DNA of 64,000 nt from the NCBI GenBank assembly GCA_019285715.1, contig CP079108.1, positions 1,379,001-1,443,000 on the forward strand, given 5' to 3'. The notes beneath the pieces were generated by a model. The model was not told the origin of the DNA and made no database searches. It was given only the letters and a program-made list of their open reading frames with translations. Made by a program: the position numbers and the translations under genes. Positions 45,220 through 54,798 of this stretch are shown here, piece after piece (position 1 is the stretch's first letter; every line of letters begins with the position of its first letter). This DNA is from Sphingosinicellaceae bacterium. GTDB taxonomy: Bacteria > Pseudomonadota > Alphaproteobacteria > Sphingomonadales > Sphingomonadaceae.

Positions 45220-46737
45220 CTACTCGGCGCGCACGCGCGGGAAGCGCGCTGTCGCCTCGATGTCCTCGAGGTTCAGGTGGCCGCGGACGTACTCCTGCGA
45301 CGCATCGCGGACCGGGTGGAAATCCCACGATGACCGCGCGCCCTTTGCCGTTGCGGCGGCGACGATGCGCCGGCGGGCCTGGCTCGCGAGCACGTCGGCG
45401 TGGACGCGCTCGAGGTTCCAGCGCTCCGCAACCTCGCGGCGGAAGGCAGCGACCGTCGCGGCGTGATCGGCCAAGGCGGCGAGGTTGGCGACTTCGTCGA
45501 GGTCGGATGGCAGGTGGAACAGCTGGTCCGGGTCCGCCGGGCAGTGGATGAACTTCCACGGGCCGCGCCGGATCATCACGATCGGCGCGATCGCGGCCTC
45601 GCCGAGGTATTCGCCGATGACCTCGTCGTGGCCGCTGCCGCCGGTCAGGTGCGGCATCAGGCTGGTGCCGTCGGCGAGCAGGTCCGACGGCAGGTTGCCC
45701 GCCAGTTCGAGCAAGGTCGGCAGCACGTCGAGGAGCGAGACGCTCGCCGCGACACGGGCGGGGGCGAAGCGGCCGGGGGCGTGAACGATCATCGGGATGC
45801 GCGCACCGCCCTCGAAGAAGTTCATCTTGTACCAGAGGCCGCGCTCGCCGAGCATTTCGCCATGGTCGCCGATGACCAGGATGACGGTATCGTCGGCCAG
45901 CCCGGCGTCGTTCAGCGCCGCCAGCGCGACGCCGATCTGCTCGTCGACGAAGCTGATCGCGCCGTAATAGGCGTGACGTGCGGCGCGCACCTGGGCGTCA
46001 CTGACCGGGTCGAGGTCGATGCCGCAGACATGGCGCAGGCGTAGCGAGTGCGGGTCTTGCTCGCCGACCGGGATGGCGACCCGCGGCGGCTCGATATCGG
46101 CGTCGTCGTACAGGTCCCAATAGCGCTGCGGGATCGCGAACGGGTCGTGTGGATGGGTCAGCGACATGACCATGAAGAACGGACGGTCGTCCTTGCCGCG
46201 CGCGATCTCGAACAGCTTGCGGCGGGTCTGGAAGGTGACTTCCTCGTCGTAGTCGAGTTGGTTGGTGCGGATGCAGGTGCCGGCGTTCACGACCGAGTCC
46301 ATCGAGTGATACCAGCTCGGCCGCGCATCGCTGGTCCAGTCGGGGGTCCAGCCGAAGTCCGCCGGATAGATGTCGGTCGTCAGCCGCTCCTCGAAGCCGT
46401 GCTGCTGGTCCGGTCCGACGAAGTGCATCTTGCCCGCAAGGATCGTCCGGTAGCCGCGCTGGCGCAGGTGGTGCGCGATGGTCGGACGGTCGGCGGGGAA
46501 TTCACAGGCGTTGTCGTAGCCGCCGATCTTCGACGGCAGCTGCCCCGACAGGAACGAGAAGCGCGACGGCGCGCAGAGGGGGCTGTTGCAATAGGCGGAC
46601 TCGAACACGACGCCCTCGGCGGCAAGGCGCGCGATGTTGGGTGCCCTGACGAGCGGGTGGCCGTAGACGGGCAGGGCGCTCGGTGCCATCTGGTCGGCCA
46701 TCAGGATCAGAATATTTGGTTGCTTGCCGTCCGCCAT
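45220..46737 (-). CDS. betC: Choline-sulfatase
   Basis: 505-residue type I sulfatase. The cysteine to be turned into formylglycine is in NSPLCAPSRFSFLSG (CxPxR), metal ligands are in ILMADQMAPS and VIGDHGEMLGERG, and the choline-sulfatase C-terminal domain is present (SWDFHPVRDASQEYVRG). There is no signal peptide, so it acts in the cytoplasm, splitting choline-O-sulfate into choline and sulfate. The position beside the choline transporter and a TonB receptor fits import then hydrolysis. It needs a formylglycine-generating or anaerobic sulfatase maturase encoded elsewhere. Confidence 0.93.
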   Translation of the reverse strand: MADGKQPNILILMADQMAPSALPVYGHPLVRAPNIARLAAEGVVFESAYCNSPLCAPSRFSFLSGQLPSKIGGYDNACEFPADRPTIAHHLRQRGYRTILAGKMHFVGPDQQHGFEERLTTDIYPADFGWTPDWTSDARPSWYHSMDSVVNAGTCIRTNQLDYDEEVTFQTRRKLFEIARGKDDRPFFMVMSLTHPHDPFAIPQRYWDLYDDADIEPPRVAIPVGEQDPHSLRLRHVCGIDLDPVSDAQVRAARHAYYGAISFVDEQIGVALAALNDAGLADDTVILVIGDHGEMLGERGLWYKMNFFEGGARIPMIVHAPGRFAPARVAASVSLLDVLPTLLELAGNLPSDLLADGTSLMPHLTGGSGHDEVIGEYLGEAAIAPIVMIRRGPWKFIHCPADPDQLFHLPSDLDEVANLAALADHAATVAAFRREVAERWNLERVHADVLASQARRRIVAAATAKGARSSWDFHPVRDASQEYVRGHLNLEDIEATARFPRVRAE

Positions 46738-46795
46738 CGTCGCCGTTTCCTATAGGGCAGCCTGCATCGCACAGGCCGTCTTGCCCGGCACGAAC

Positions 46796-46828
46796 AAAAG
46801 GAGCGAAGCCGGTGGCCCCGCTCCCTTT
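46796..46828 (-). terminator. Intrinsic terminator of the TonB receptor gene
   Basis: Read on the minus strand, GGGAGCG and CGCTCC form a stem with a 13-14 base loop followed by TTTTGT. It starts 20 bases after the receptor stop codon. Confidence 0.75.
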
Positions 46829-46848
46829 GAGTGTTCCGGACGCCGGGT

Positions 46849-49128
46849 TCAGAAGCGCTTGCGCACCGTCACGAATACCTGGCGGGTCGCGCCGACCAGC
46901 ATCGACTGCAGCGTGCCGTTCGGGTCGGAGTTGGTGAAGCCGTTCTCGCCAAGCGTGGCTATGTACTTCTTGTTGAACAGGTTGGTGACGTTGGCCTGGA
47001 TATCGAGGCCCTTCAGGAAACCTTCCTGCTGGAAGCGGTAGCCGACGCTCATATCGACCAGCGCCCGCCCGGAGACGCTGGCGTCGTTGTTGTAAGAGTA
47101 ATAGCGCTTGCTCTGGTAGCCGACGTGAGCCCGGCCGAGAAATTGGCCATCGTCGTAGACGATCTCGCCGTTGATCAGGTGCTTGGGGGTATCGACCACG
47201 GTCTTGTTCTTGGTCGCGACGATGAACACGCCGTTGCCGTCGAAGGTGTCCTGGTCGTACTTCGCCGAGGTGAACGAGTAGGAGCCGTACAGCGACAGCG
47301 AGCGCGCCAGGCGGTAGGTACCTGCTGCCTCGAAGCCGTTGGTCGTGACCGAGCCGACGTTCGACAGCGACGACGAGCAGCCGACGATGATCGGGCAATT
47401 CTGGACGGCGAGCAGTCGATTGTCGAACTTGACGTGGTAGCCGGCGATCGAGCCCTCGAACTTGGGCAGGTGGACGCGGAAGCCGCCCTCGAACGTCTTG
47501 CTGGTCTCCGGCTTGATCTTGTCCTCGATCGCCGCGAAGCCGCTCTTGTTGGTCAGGAACGGCGCGGTGTCGAAGGCGCGCATGTTCTCGGCATAGCTGC
47601 CGAACGCCTCCAGCTCGTCGATGATCATGTAGTTCGCGCCGACCTGCGGGATGAACATGTCCTTGGCTTTGAGCTTGCCGGACGTGTCCCGGGAGGCGTC
47701 GCCCTGGACGAGGTGATTGTCGACGTTGACCTGCAGGCCCTTGAAGCCGGCGTTGATCTTGAAGGCCTCGGTTACCTGCCAGGTGTCCTGGATGGCGAAC
47801 TGGTAGGTGTTGATCTTGAACTTGTACTGGTACTGGACGAAGAACGGGTCCTTCGGCCATTCCCGCGGCCCGATGCTCGAGACGTTGGGGCCATCGTACA
47901 GGCCGAAGAACTCGCGGGTCAGCGTGTAGTTGTTCTTCTCGTACCAGCCACTGGCCTCGATCGTGTGGTTGGCGATCTTGTAGGTCGCCGAGCCGGTCAG
48001 GCCACCGCGGTTGATGGCATAGGCCGTCGAGCGCACCGACAGCGCATCGCCGCCCGGGGTCGGGGTGTACGGCGTCCACCAGGTGCCGATGCCCCGGTCG
48101 CGGTGGTAATAAGGCGTCAGCTTGATCGCGAGATCGTTGGTTAGGTCATAGTCGATAGTGGCCGAGGCGAGCAGGTCCTTCCGCAGGCCGTAACCGTTGT
48201 AATAAGTGTCGTCGACGCAGGTGTAGCCGCCGGCATAGGCATTGCCGGCGCAGTCGCCGCCCGGGTTCGCCTGGTAGGTCTCGGCGATCGAGATTGCCTG
48301 AGCGTAATTGTAGCGGAGGTAGTCGTGCTTCCAGCCGTAGCGGCTGACGATGGACGGCGACACGTCCATGTAGTCGTCGTCCTTCCAGTTGGAATAGTCG
48401 ACGATGCCCGAGATCTTGCCGCGCTCGCCGAGCGGGGCGACGAGCTTGCTGTTGATGGTCCACGCCTGCTGCTTGCCCTTGCCCTTCCACTTGGGGGCAT
48501 CGAGGTAGGAGCCGCTGAGGTAGCCCTTCAGGCCGTTGCCGAGGTCGCCCGATTCCAGGCGGGCGAAGACGCGCCAGTTGTTGTCGCTGCCATAAGTGGC
48601 GGCGGTGTCGACGCCGAACGTGTCGGCCGGGTCGATGCTGAAAAAGCGGATGGTGCCGCCCAGGTTCGAGCTCGAGGCGGTGTCGAGCGCGCCCGACCCT
48701 TGCGACAGCTCGACCCGGCCGATGTTGTCGGAGACGATCGCGCGGCTGATGTGCAGCCCGTTGAAGTTGGCGTAGCTCATGTCGCCGAGCGGGACGCCGT
48801 CGAGTGTGAAGCCGAGCTGGCTCTGCGTGAAGCCGCGCACCGAGATCCGGGTCGACCACTCGTTGGTGCCGAGCGCATCGGCGGACTGAAACGAGACGCC
48901 GGGCAGCTTGTCGAGCACCTTGAGCGGGCTGGTGCCCGGGACGGCCGCCACGATATCGGCCTTGCGCAGTTCCTGGACCTGGCGGGTCTGGCCGCGTCCG
49001 AAAACGACGATGTCGTCGGAGGCAGGTGCGACCGCGGCAGCTGCGACTTCGTCGGCGGCATAGGCGACGCCGCTCGTCAACAAGCCGACAAGAGCGACGC
49101 TATTGAGTAACAAGGCCCGGTTGCGCAT
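46849..49128 (-). CDS. TonB-dependent outer-membrane receptor
   Basis: 759 residues. It has a signal peptide (LLLNSVALVGLLTSGVAYAA), a TonB-box-like segment (DDIVVFGRGQ), a plug domain (LDKLPGVSFQSADALG, RGFTQSQLGFTLDGVPLGD), a 22-strand-type barrel and the terminal aromatic ...VTVRKRF. It is active-transport machinery for scarce nutrients across the outer membrane. It lies directly upstream of betC on the same strand and downstream of the carnitine genes, so a quaternary amine or a sulfated or phosphorylated derivative is a candidate ligand. That is inference from position. AAGGGG precedes the ATG. Confidence 0.9.
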   Translation of the reverse strand: MRNRALLLNSVALVGLLTSGVAYAADEVAAAAVAPASDDIVVFGRGQTRQVQELRKADIVAAVPGTSPLKVLDKLPGVSFQSADALGTNEWSTRISVRGFTQSQLGFTLDGVPLGDMSYANFNGLHISRAIVSDNIGRVELSQGSGALDTASSSNLGGTIRFFSIDPADTFGVDTAATYGSDNNWRVFARLESGDLGNGLKGYLSGSYLDAPKWKGKGKQQAWTINSKLVAPLGERGKISGIVDYSNWKDDDYMDVSPSIVSRYGWKHDYLRYNYAQAISIAETYQANPGGDCAGNAYAGGYTCVDDTYYNGYGLRKDLLASATIDYDLTNDLAIKLTPYYHRDRGIGTWWTPYTPTPGGDALSVRSTAYAINRGGLTGSATYKIANHTIEASGWYEKNNYTLTREFFGLYDGPNVSSIGPREWPKDPFFVQYQYKFKINTYQFAIQDTWQVTEAFKINAGFKGLQVNVDNHLVQGDASRDTSGKLKAKDMFIPQVGANYMIIDELEAFGSYAENMRAFDTAPFLTNKSGFAAIEDKIKPETSKTFEGGFRVHLPKFEGSIAGYHVKFDNRLLAVQNCPIIVGCSSSLSNVGSVTTNGFEAAGTYRLARSLSLYGSYSFTSAKYDQDTFDGNGVFIVATKNKTVVDTPKHLINGEIVYDDGQFLGRAHVGYQSKRYYSYNNDASVSGRALVDMSVGYRFQQEGFLKGLDIQANVTNLFNKKYIATLGENGFTNSDPNGTLQSMLVGATRQVFVTVRKRF

Positions 49129-49765
49129 TGGAATTCCCCTTAAGAATGTGTGCGCAGCCGAAATCAGCCGCGTCGTCGCTCACGTCGTCGAACTCCCTGC
49201 CGGCGTGAGTGCGGACACTCCGTCGGTTCTGCTTGTCGATTATGCATCCCGGCCGTTCGCCTGCATTGGGCGACAGTGTCCGGGTTGCGGTTTCCCCCCA
49301 CGGGAACGAGTGGGCGCGCCGGCCGTCCGGGGCGGCCGCGTCACTATCCTGGCGCTCGAGTTCGAAGCCGTCGAACTGGGCGAAGGCCGGGTCGGGTCGG
49401 CAGGCTTCGCCGTCGCCGAGTGATTGACGCGCTGCACTCGGACTGACGCCCGTCATTTCCTTGAACTGGCGCGAGAAGTGCGCGCCGTCCGAAAAGCCGG
49501 TGTCGATCGCGATCGCGGTGATCGAGTGGCAAGTGTTTGCCAGCATCCAGTGCGCGTGGCGTAGGCGCATCCGCCGATACACGGCCCGCGGCTTGGCCCC
49601 GACAACGCCCTGGAACAGTCGTTCGACGTGGCGGGTCGAAAGCTGCAGGCGCGCCGCCTGCTCGTGGATCGGCATCGGATCGGACAGGCGCTGCGCCATC
49701 AGCACCAGGGCGCGGCGGACGCGTGTATCGTCGGCGCTGGCTGGCCGGGCGTGCCCAAGGCTCAT
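49100..49765 (-). CDS. HTH-only AraC/GlxA-type regulator (lacks the usual N-terminal domain)
   Basis: 221 residues from the ATG at 49765. The recognisable part is an AraC double HTH (MPIHEQAARLQLSTRHVERL, ITAIAIDTGFSDGAHFSRQF, KEMTGVSPSAAR), ending near residue 105. GlxA-family relatives carry a 200-residue DJ-1/PfpI-like domain in front, which is absent. The tail after the HTH is unlike known regulators and overlaps the TonB receptor start by 29 bp, so it may be unselected read-through. It starts 14 bp after the carnitine dehydrogenase stop. It may be a remnant of a second regulator or a working short one. Confidence 0.55.
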   Translation of the reverse strand: MSLGHARPASADDTRVRRALVLMAQRLSDPMPIHEQAARLQLSTRHVERLFQGVVGAKPRAVYRRMRLRHAHWMLANTCHSITAIAIDTGFSDGAHFSRQFKEMTGVSPSAARQSLGDGEACRPDPAFAQFDGFELERQDSDAAAPDGRRAHSFPWGETATRTLSPNAGERPGCIIDKQNRRSVRTHAGREFDDVSDDAADFGCAHILKGNSNAQPGLVTQ

Positions 49766-49778
49766 GCGCCGCGCCCCA

Positions 49779-51290
49779 TCAGCCTGCCATCGCCTGCAGA
49801 GGGGGCGAGGTCGCGGGCGTCGGCATTGCAATCCGCCGCCCCGTGCCTTCGGGCGCGGCAACAACCGCGTGGGCTGCCATGAGCTGGCCAACCTTATCGG
49901 CGATTTCGGGCAGTGCCGGACAGGAGCGGCCCGACGCGGCATCGACGTGCAGCAACATCTGCTCGGCGGTCGCGATCGGAGTGTCGTCCGCACCGAGCAT
50001 GGTGTGGAACACGTGCAGCCGCTTGGCGTCGGCGCCGAGCATCTGCGTCGTCACCCGCACCGGATCGCCGAGGCGCGCTTGGCCGAGGTGGCGGATGTGC
50101 GTCTCGACCGTGTAGAAGCTGTTGCCCGCTTTCACATAGGCCGAGCCGGCACCGACCAGCGCCAGCAGCCGGTCGGTGGTGTCGCCGAACAGCTTCAGAT
50201 AGGCCCACTCGGTCATGTGGTCGTTGTAGTCGATCCACGCCGCATCGACGCTGGTCGCCAGCAGCGGCAGTGGACGCTGCAGGTCGAGCATCTGCGGTGC
50301 GGGCGCTGCTGCCGCGAGCCGGTCGCCGTGCAGCTTGGCGACGGCACCGGCCGCGAAGTCGTTGATTCGCAGCGCCGCGATCACGTCGACGAGGCAATCG
50401 TCGCGCAGCCGCTCGTAGGTGCGGAGGTCGATGCCGCCGGCTTGCTCGTCGGACTGGTTGGAGACCAAGTCTGTCAGTTCGTCGGTCAGCTCCGGCGCGA
50501 CCAGCTTGGTCCACGGCAGCTTGAGCGCCGGGCCGAACTGGCCGAGGAAGTGGCGCATGCCGGCCTCGCCGCCCGCCAGCCGATAGGTCAGGAACGTCCC
50601 CATGAACGACCAGCGCAGGCCGGCACCGTAGCGGATCGCGTCGTCGATCTCGGCGGTGGTGGCGATGCCGTCGTTGACCAGCCACAGCGCCTCGCGCCAC
50701 AGCGCCTCAAGCAGCCGGTCGGCGATGAAGCCGTCGATCTCGACGCGGACATGCAGCGGCTTCATCCCGCAGCGCTCGTACAGCGCCGCGGCGATCTCGC
50801 GAGTGCTGTCGACGGTCTGCGCGCCGCCGCAAAGCTCGACCAGCGGCAGCAGGTATACCGGGTTGAATGGGTGCCCGACGATGAAGCGTTCGGGGTGCGC
50901 CAGCCCCTGCTGGAGTCGTGTCGGCAAGAGCCCGGAGGTTGACGACCCGATCACCACGTCGGCGGGAGCGGCAGCGTCGATCTCGCCCAGCAGGCGCATT
51001 TTCAGGTCTTCGCGCTCGGGCAGGCTCTCCTGCACGAAGTCGGCGCCCTCGACGGCGTTTCGGATCGAGTCGGCGAACCGTATCTTGCCCTCGGGAGGCA
51101 GCAGCCCGGGCATCAGGCGATTCTGCGCCCGACGCGCGTTGTCGATCACCGCCAACGTCTTGCGCTCGACCTCCGGATCGGGGTCGAACAGCGCGACATC
51201 CAGCCCGTTGAGCAGGAAGCGCGCGGCCCAGCCGGCGCCGATGACGCCGCCGCCGACGAGGGCGACGGTGCGGATATCGCGCGCGGTCAC
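49779..51290 (-). CDS. lcdH: Carnitine 3-dehydrogenase fused to betainyl-CoA thioesterase
   Basis: 503 residues. Residues 1-310 are a 3-hydroxyacyl-CoA dehydrogenase-type NAD enzyme ([52 protein letters not shown]). Residues about 345-490 are a hot-dog thioesterase ([38 protein letters not shown]). This fusion is known in carnitine catabolism. The first domain makes 3-dehydrocarnitine and the second hydrolyses betainyl-CoA to betaine. The GTG start at 51290 overlaps the BKACE stop by 4 bp. Confidence 0.92.
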   Translation of the reverse strand: MTARDIRTVALVGGGVIGAGWAARFLLNGLDVALFDPDPEVERKTLAVIDNARRAQNRLMPGLLPPEGKIRFADSIRNAVEGADFVQESLPEREDLKMRLLGEIDAAAPADVVIGSSTSGLLPTRLQQGLAHPERFIVGHPFNPVYLLPLVELCGGAQTVDSTREIAAALYERCGMKPLHVRVEIDGFIADRLLEALWREALWLVNDGIATTAEIDDAIRYGAGLRWSFMGTFLTYRLAGGEAGMRHFLGQFGPALKLPWTKLVAPELTDELTDLVSNQSDEQAGGIDLRTYERLRDDCLVDVIAALRINDFAAGAVAKLHGDRLAAAAPAPQMLDLQRPLPLLATSVDAAWIDYNDHMTEWAYLKLFGDTTDRLLALVGAGSAYVKAGNSFYTVETHIRHLGQARLGDPVRVTTQMLGADAKRLHVFHTMLGADDTPIATAEQMLLHVDAASGRSCPALPEIADKVGQLMAAHAVVAAPEGTGRRIAMPTPATSPPLQAMAG

Positions 51291-52180
51291 CAGCGCTTCA
51301 CCAGCTTGAGCTTGTCGCGGACTTCGGCGGGGCCGAGGATGCGGGCGCCCATGCCCTCGAGGATCTGGCGCGCCCGGCTGACGAGCTGCCCGTTGGTCGC
51401 GAGTTCGCCGCGCCCGAGATAGATGTTGTCCTCCAGCCCAACGCGGACGTTGCCGCCGGCCAGCGCCGCCATTGCCACGTACGGCATCTGGTAGCGTCCG
51501 ATCGAGAAGCCGCTGAAAATGCAGTTGGCGGGCAGCTGCTTGACCATCGCCATCGTCGTTAGCGGGTCGTCGGGTGCGCCGTAGGGGATGCCCATGCACA
51601 GCTGGATCATCACGGGATCGTCGAGCAGGCCCTCCCTGATCAACTGCTTGACGAAGACCAGGTGGCCGGTGTCGAACACTTCGAGTTCGGGCCGCACGCC
51701 GAGCTCCTGCACCCGCGCCGCCATCGTGCGCAGCATGCCGGGCGTGTTGGTCATGACGTAGTCGCCGGCCGAGAAGTTCATCGTGCCGCAGTCGAGCGTA
51801 CAAATCTCGGGCAGCAATTCCGCGACATGCACCAGCCGCTCGAGCGGGCCGACCATGTCGGTGCCGGCCGGATCGAGCGGCAGCGGGGTCTCGCCGGGGC
51901 CGAAGATCAGGTCGCCGCCCATGCCCGCGGTCAGGTTGATGATGACGTCGACGCCGGACGCCTTGATGCGCTCGACGACCTCCCGGTACAGCGCCGGGTC
52001 GCGCGTGCCCTTGCCGGTGGCGGGGTCACGGACGTGGATGTGGGCGATGGCAGCACCGGCCTCTGCGGCTTCGATGGCGGCGGCGGCGATCTGCTCGGGC
52101 GTGACGGGCAGCCCCGGATGCTTGTCGGCGGTCTCGCCGGAGCCGGTCACTGCGCAGGTAATGAAGGTCTCGAAGTTCAC
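51287..52180 (-). CDS. Dehydrocarnitine cleavage enzyme (BKACE family)
   Basis: 297 residues of the beta-keto acid cleavage family (DUF849). It has metal-binding histidines in [12 protein letters not shown], the motif [14 protein letters not shown], and [20 protein letters not shown] near the end. In carnitine pathways this enzyme condenses 3-dehydrocarnitine with acetyl-CoA, giving betainyl-CoA and acetoacetate. Linkage to lcdH (4-bp overlap) and to a GlxA regulator makes dehydrocarnitine the expected substrate. It is the first gene of the minus-strand carnitine operon. Confidence 0.9.
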   Translation of the reverse strand: MNFETFITCAVTGSGETADKHPGLPVTPEQIAAAAIEAAEAGAAIAHIHVRDPATGKGTRDPALYREVVERIKASGVDVIINLTAGMGGDLIFGPGETPLPLDPAGTDMVGPLERLVHVAELLPEICTLDCGTMNFSAGDYVMTNTPGMLRTMAARVQELGVRPELEVFDTGHLVFVKQLIREGLLDDPVMIQLCMGIPYGAPDDPLTTMAMVKQLPANCIFSGFSIGRYQMPYVAMAALAGGNVRVGLEDNIYLGRGELATNGQLVSRARQILEGMGARILGPAEVRDKLKLVKRW

Positions 52181-52326
52181 GCGTGCACCCCCTGCAGCCG
52201 CGCGATGTGCGTCTGGCTACTGTATCGCAAGATGTTGCTCAAACCCTGCATTTGCAGCGCGTTTTACGACACCAACATTGCATTCTGCGACATTTTGTCA
52301 TAATTGGATGACAGGGGCCGGGGCTG
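52181..52326. promoter_or_regulatory. Divergent control region of the carnitine genes
   Basis: This 146-bp AT-richer gap separates the BKACE gene and the GlxA-type regulator. It contains TGTCG twice on the minus strand (near 52274 and 52295, about 21 bp apart) and the short palindrome gacattttgtc, reasonable half-sites for an AraC-type activator. No experimental motif is available to match. Confidence 0.45.
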
Positions 52327-53298
52327 ATGGAACAAATCGAAAGCTACGCCTTCTTTCTCGTTCCCGGTTTCTCGGCGATGGCGTTCTTTTCGGCGATCGA
52401 GCCGTTGCGGGTCGCCAACCGGCTGTCGCCGCACACGCTGTTTGCGTGGCGGCTGTTCTCCAGCGACGGCGGTGCGGTTGAGGCGTCGAACGGCATGCGT
52501 GTCATGGTCGATGGGCCGCTCGATGAAACCGCCGCGATCCTGACGATCTGTGCCGGCTTCGAGCCGAAGCAGGGCGAACGGCCGGGGCTGCTCGCAGCGC
52601 TGCGCCGCATGGCCCGAGCCGGTGCTGTACTCGGCGCGATGGACACCGGGGCCTACGCGCTGGCGCGCGCCGGGCTGATCGACGACTGCAAGGTGACGTT
52701 GCACTGGGAGGCAGTGCCGGCATTCCGCGAGGAGTTTCCCAACATCCGCGTTTCGGACGAGTTGTTCGAGTTCCACGACCGCTTCTTCACCTGCGCCGGG
52801 GGCACCGCGGCGCTCGACATGATGCTCGACATGATCGGCCGCCACCACGGTGCCGGCCTGGCTGCCGCGGTCTCCGAGCAATTCATCCACGACCGCATCC
52901 GCAGCCCCAGCGACCGCCAGCGGCTGGCTCCGGCGACGCGCCTCGGCACGCGGGACTCGAGGGTGCTGGCGATCGTCGAGCAGATGGACCGGCACATCGA
53001 GCATCCGCTCGATCTGGCCGAACTAGCGCGGAGTGCGAGGATCACGCGCCGCCAGATGGAGCGCCTGTTCGACGTCCACCTGGCCGTGGGCCCGGCCGCT
53101 TATTACCGCGGCCTGCGGCTGGAGCGCGCCCGGACGCTGGTGCGGGACACTGACCTCGCCCTCATCGAAGTCGCGATGGCGACCGGCTTCACGTCGGAAA
53201 GCTCACTGTCGCGCGCCTACCGTCAGCGCTTCGACCGCCCGCCGAGCGCCGACCGCCAGCCGATGTCGCATGCGTTCAAGCACCGCCCCGCCGGATAA
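52327..53298 (+). CDS. GlxA-family transcriptional regulator (CdhR/GbdR-like)
   Basis: 323 residues. An N-terminal DJ-1/PfpI-like domain (YAFFLVPGFSAMAFFSAIEP, GAMDTGAYALARAGLIDD, FFTCAGGTAALDMMLDMIG) is followed by a C-terminal AraC HTH pair (LDLAELARSARITRRQMERL, LIEVAMATGFTSESSLSRAY). CdhR and GbdR of pseudomonads have this architecture and activate carnitine and betaine genes. It is divergent from the carnitine operon and upstream of the NCS1 permease, so it likely controls both. Effector (carnitine, betaine or dimethylglycine) is unknown. Confidence 0.88.
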   Translation: MEQIESYAFFLVPGFSAMAFFSAIEPLRVANRLSPHTLFAWRLFSSDGGAVEASNGMRVMVDGPLDETAAILTICAGFEPKQGERPGLLAALRRMARAGAVLGAMDTGAYALARAGLIDDCKVTLHWEAVPAFREEFPNIRVSDELFEFHDRFFTCAGGTAALDMMLDMIGRHHGAGLAAAVSEQFIHDRIRSPSDRQRLAPATRLGTRDSRVLAIVEQMDRHIEHPLDLAELARSARITRRQMERLFDVHLAVGPAAYYRGLRLERARTLVRDTDLALIEVAMATGFTSESSLSRAYRQRFDRPPSADRQPMSHAFKHRPAG

Positions 53299-53352
53299 GG
53301 CAGACCTTCCGGGGGATTAGTCGGCCGACCGGCGGCTTGTGCGGGGAACGAC

Positions 53353-54798
53353 ATGCAGCTCGTCGAAAGTCGCTCTATCGATTACGTGCCGCTCGCCGAG
53401 CGCCACGGCAAGGTCTGGCACCTGTGGCCGATCTGGTTCACCGGCGACGCGCATCTGGCGACTTTGGCAACCGGCGCGCTGGCGATCCCGCTCGGCCTGT
53501 CGTTCGCCTGGGCTGCGGTCGCGATCCTGTCGGGCGTCGCACTCGGCACCTTCTTCATGTCGTTCCACTCGAGCCAGGGGCCCGAACTCGGCCTGCCGCA
53601 GATGATCCAGTCGCGCCCGCAGTTCGGCTACCGCGGCGCATTGCTGGTCTGGGTCGTCGCGCTGGTGACGTACATCGGGTACAATGCCTTCAACCAGGTG
53701 CTGATCGGCGCGACGATGGAGCATCTGATCGGTGCCAAGCCGATCGTCACCATCGTGCTGTTCACCCTGTTGTCGCTGGTCGTCGCGGTCTGCGGCTACG
53801 ACTGGATCCACCGCGCCCAGCGGATGCTGGCGGGCGTGATGATCACCGCGCTGACGCTGTTCACGATCGGCGCGATGATCCTGGTCGACAAGCACCTGTT
53901 CACCGACTTCTCCAACTTCAAGTCGACGCCGTTCCTGATCCAGTTTTTCGCCGCCGCAGCCTACCAGCTGAGCTGGTCGATCTATGTCTCCGACTACTCG
54001 CGCTACCTGCCGCGCGACGTCGGCGTGCGCGCGTCGTTCTGGTGGACGTTCCTCGGGGCCTACATCGGCGGCGCGTGGATGATGATCGTCGGGGCGCTCG
54101 CGGCGGCGCTGTTCCCGGCGCTCCAGCTGATCGCCGCGGTGCGGTCGGCGGGGGACGCGATGTACCCGAACTTCGGCATCGTGCTGCTGGTGGTGTCGTC
54201 GTTCGCGATGCTGACCGCGACCAGCCTCAACCTGTACGGCGCGTCGCTGACGCTGCTCAGCATCGTCGACAGCTTTCGCAAGATCGCTTTGAACGGCCGC
54301 GCCCGGCTGATCGCGTTGGCGGTCGCGGCGATCGCCAGCACCTCGCTCGCCGCGACCGCCAGCGACGACCTGCGGACGCAGTTCGAGCATCTGCTGGCGA
54401 TCCTGATCTACCTGTTCACGCCGTGGACGGCGATCAACCTCGTCGACTTCTTTATCGTCCGGCGCGGTCACTATTCGATCCGCGAGATCTTCAACCCCGA
54501 CGGCATCTATGGGCGCTGGAATTGGCGCGGCCTGTCGGCCTACGCGATCGGCTTCGTCTCGATGATCCCGTTCTTCTCGACCGGCTTCTACCGCGGCCCG
54601 ATGGCGGCGCTGCTCGGCGGTGCTGACATCTCGATGCTGGTCGGCCTGCCGGTGTCGGCGATCGCCTATCTCGTCGCGTGTCGGTCGCTCGACCTGGTCG
54701 CGGAACGGAAGGTCGTCGACGTCGCCGATCAGGGCCTCGAAGCCGAGGCCCTTGCGACGGCAGCGCCCGCCAGGCATTTATGGGGTCTCGAAGCATGA
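53353..54798 (+). CDS. NCS1-family permease
   Basis: 481 residues with about twelve hydrophobic segments. It starts SIDYVPLAERHGKVWHLWPI and has the NCS1 features WFTGDAHLATLATGALAIPL and SWSIYVSDYSRYLPRDVG. The family imports nucleobases, allantoin, hydantoins and related small nitrogen compounds. It follows the GlxA-type regulator by 54 bp and is followed by a hydrolase with an ATGA overlap. By position it could import carnitine, betaine or a relative, which would be unusual for NCS1; a purine-type substrate is also possible. Confidence 0.85.
   Translation: MQLVESRSIDYVPLAERHGKVWHLWPIWFTGDAHLATLATGALAIPLGLSFAWAAVAILSGVALGTFFMSFHSSQGPELGLPQMIQSRPQFGYRGALLVWVVALVTYIGYNAFNQVLIGATMEHLIGAKPIVTIVLFTLLSLVVAVCGYDWIHRAQRMLAGVMITALTLFTIGAMILVDKHLFTDFSNFKSTPFLIQFFAAAAYQLSWSIYVSDYSRYLPRDVGVRASFWWTFLGAYIGGAWMMIVGALAAALFPALQLIAAVRSAGDAMYPNFGIVLLVVSSFAMLTATSLNLYGASLTLLSIVDSFRKIALNGRARLIALAVAAIASTSLAATASDDLRTQFEHLLAILIYLFTPWTAINLVDFFIVRRGHYSIREIFNPDGIYGRWNWRGLSAYAIGFVSMIPFFSTGFYRGPMAALLGGADISMLVGLPVSAIAYLVACRSLDLVAERKVVDVADQGLEAEALATAAPARHLWGLEA

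Noticed and set aside
53317-54777. 486-codon minus-strand open frame opposite the NCS1 permease
   Set aside because: It is almost entirely charged residues (R, D, H, Q), a mirror of the hydrophobic permease codons.
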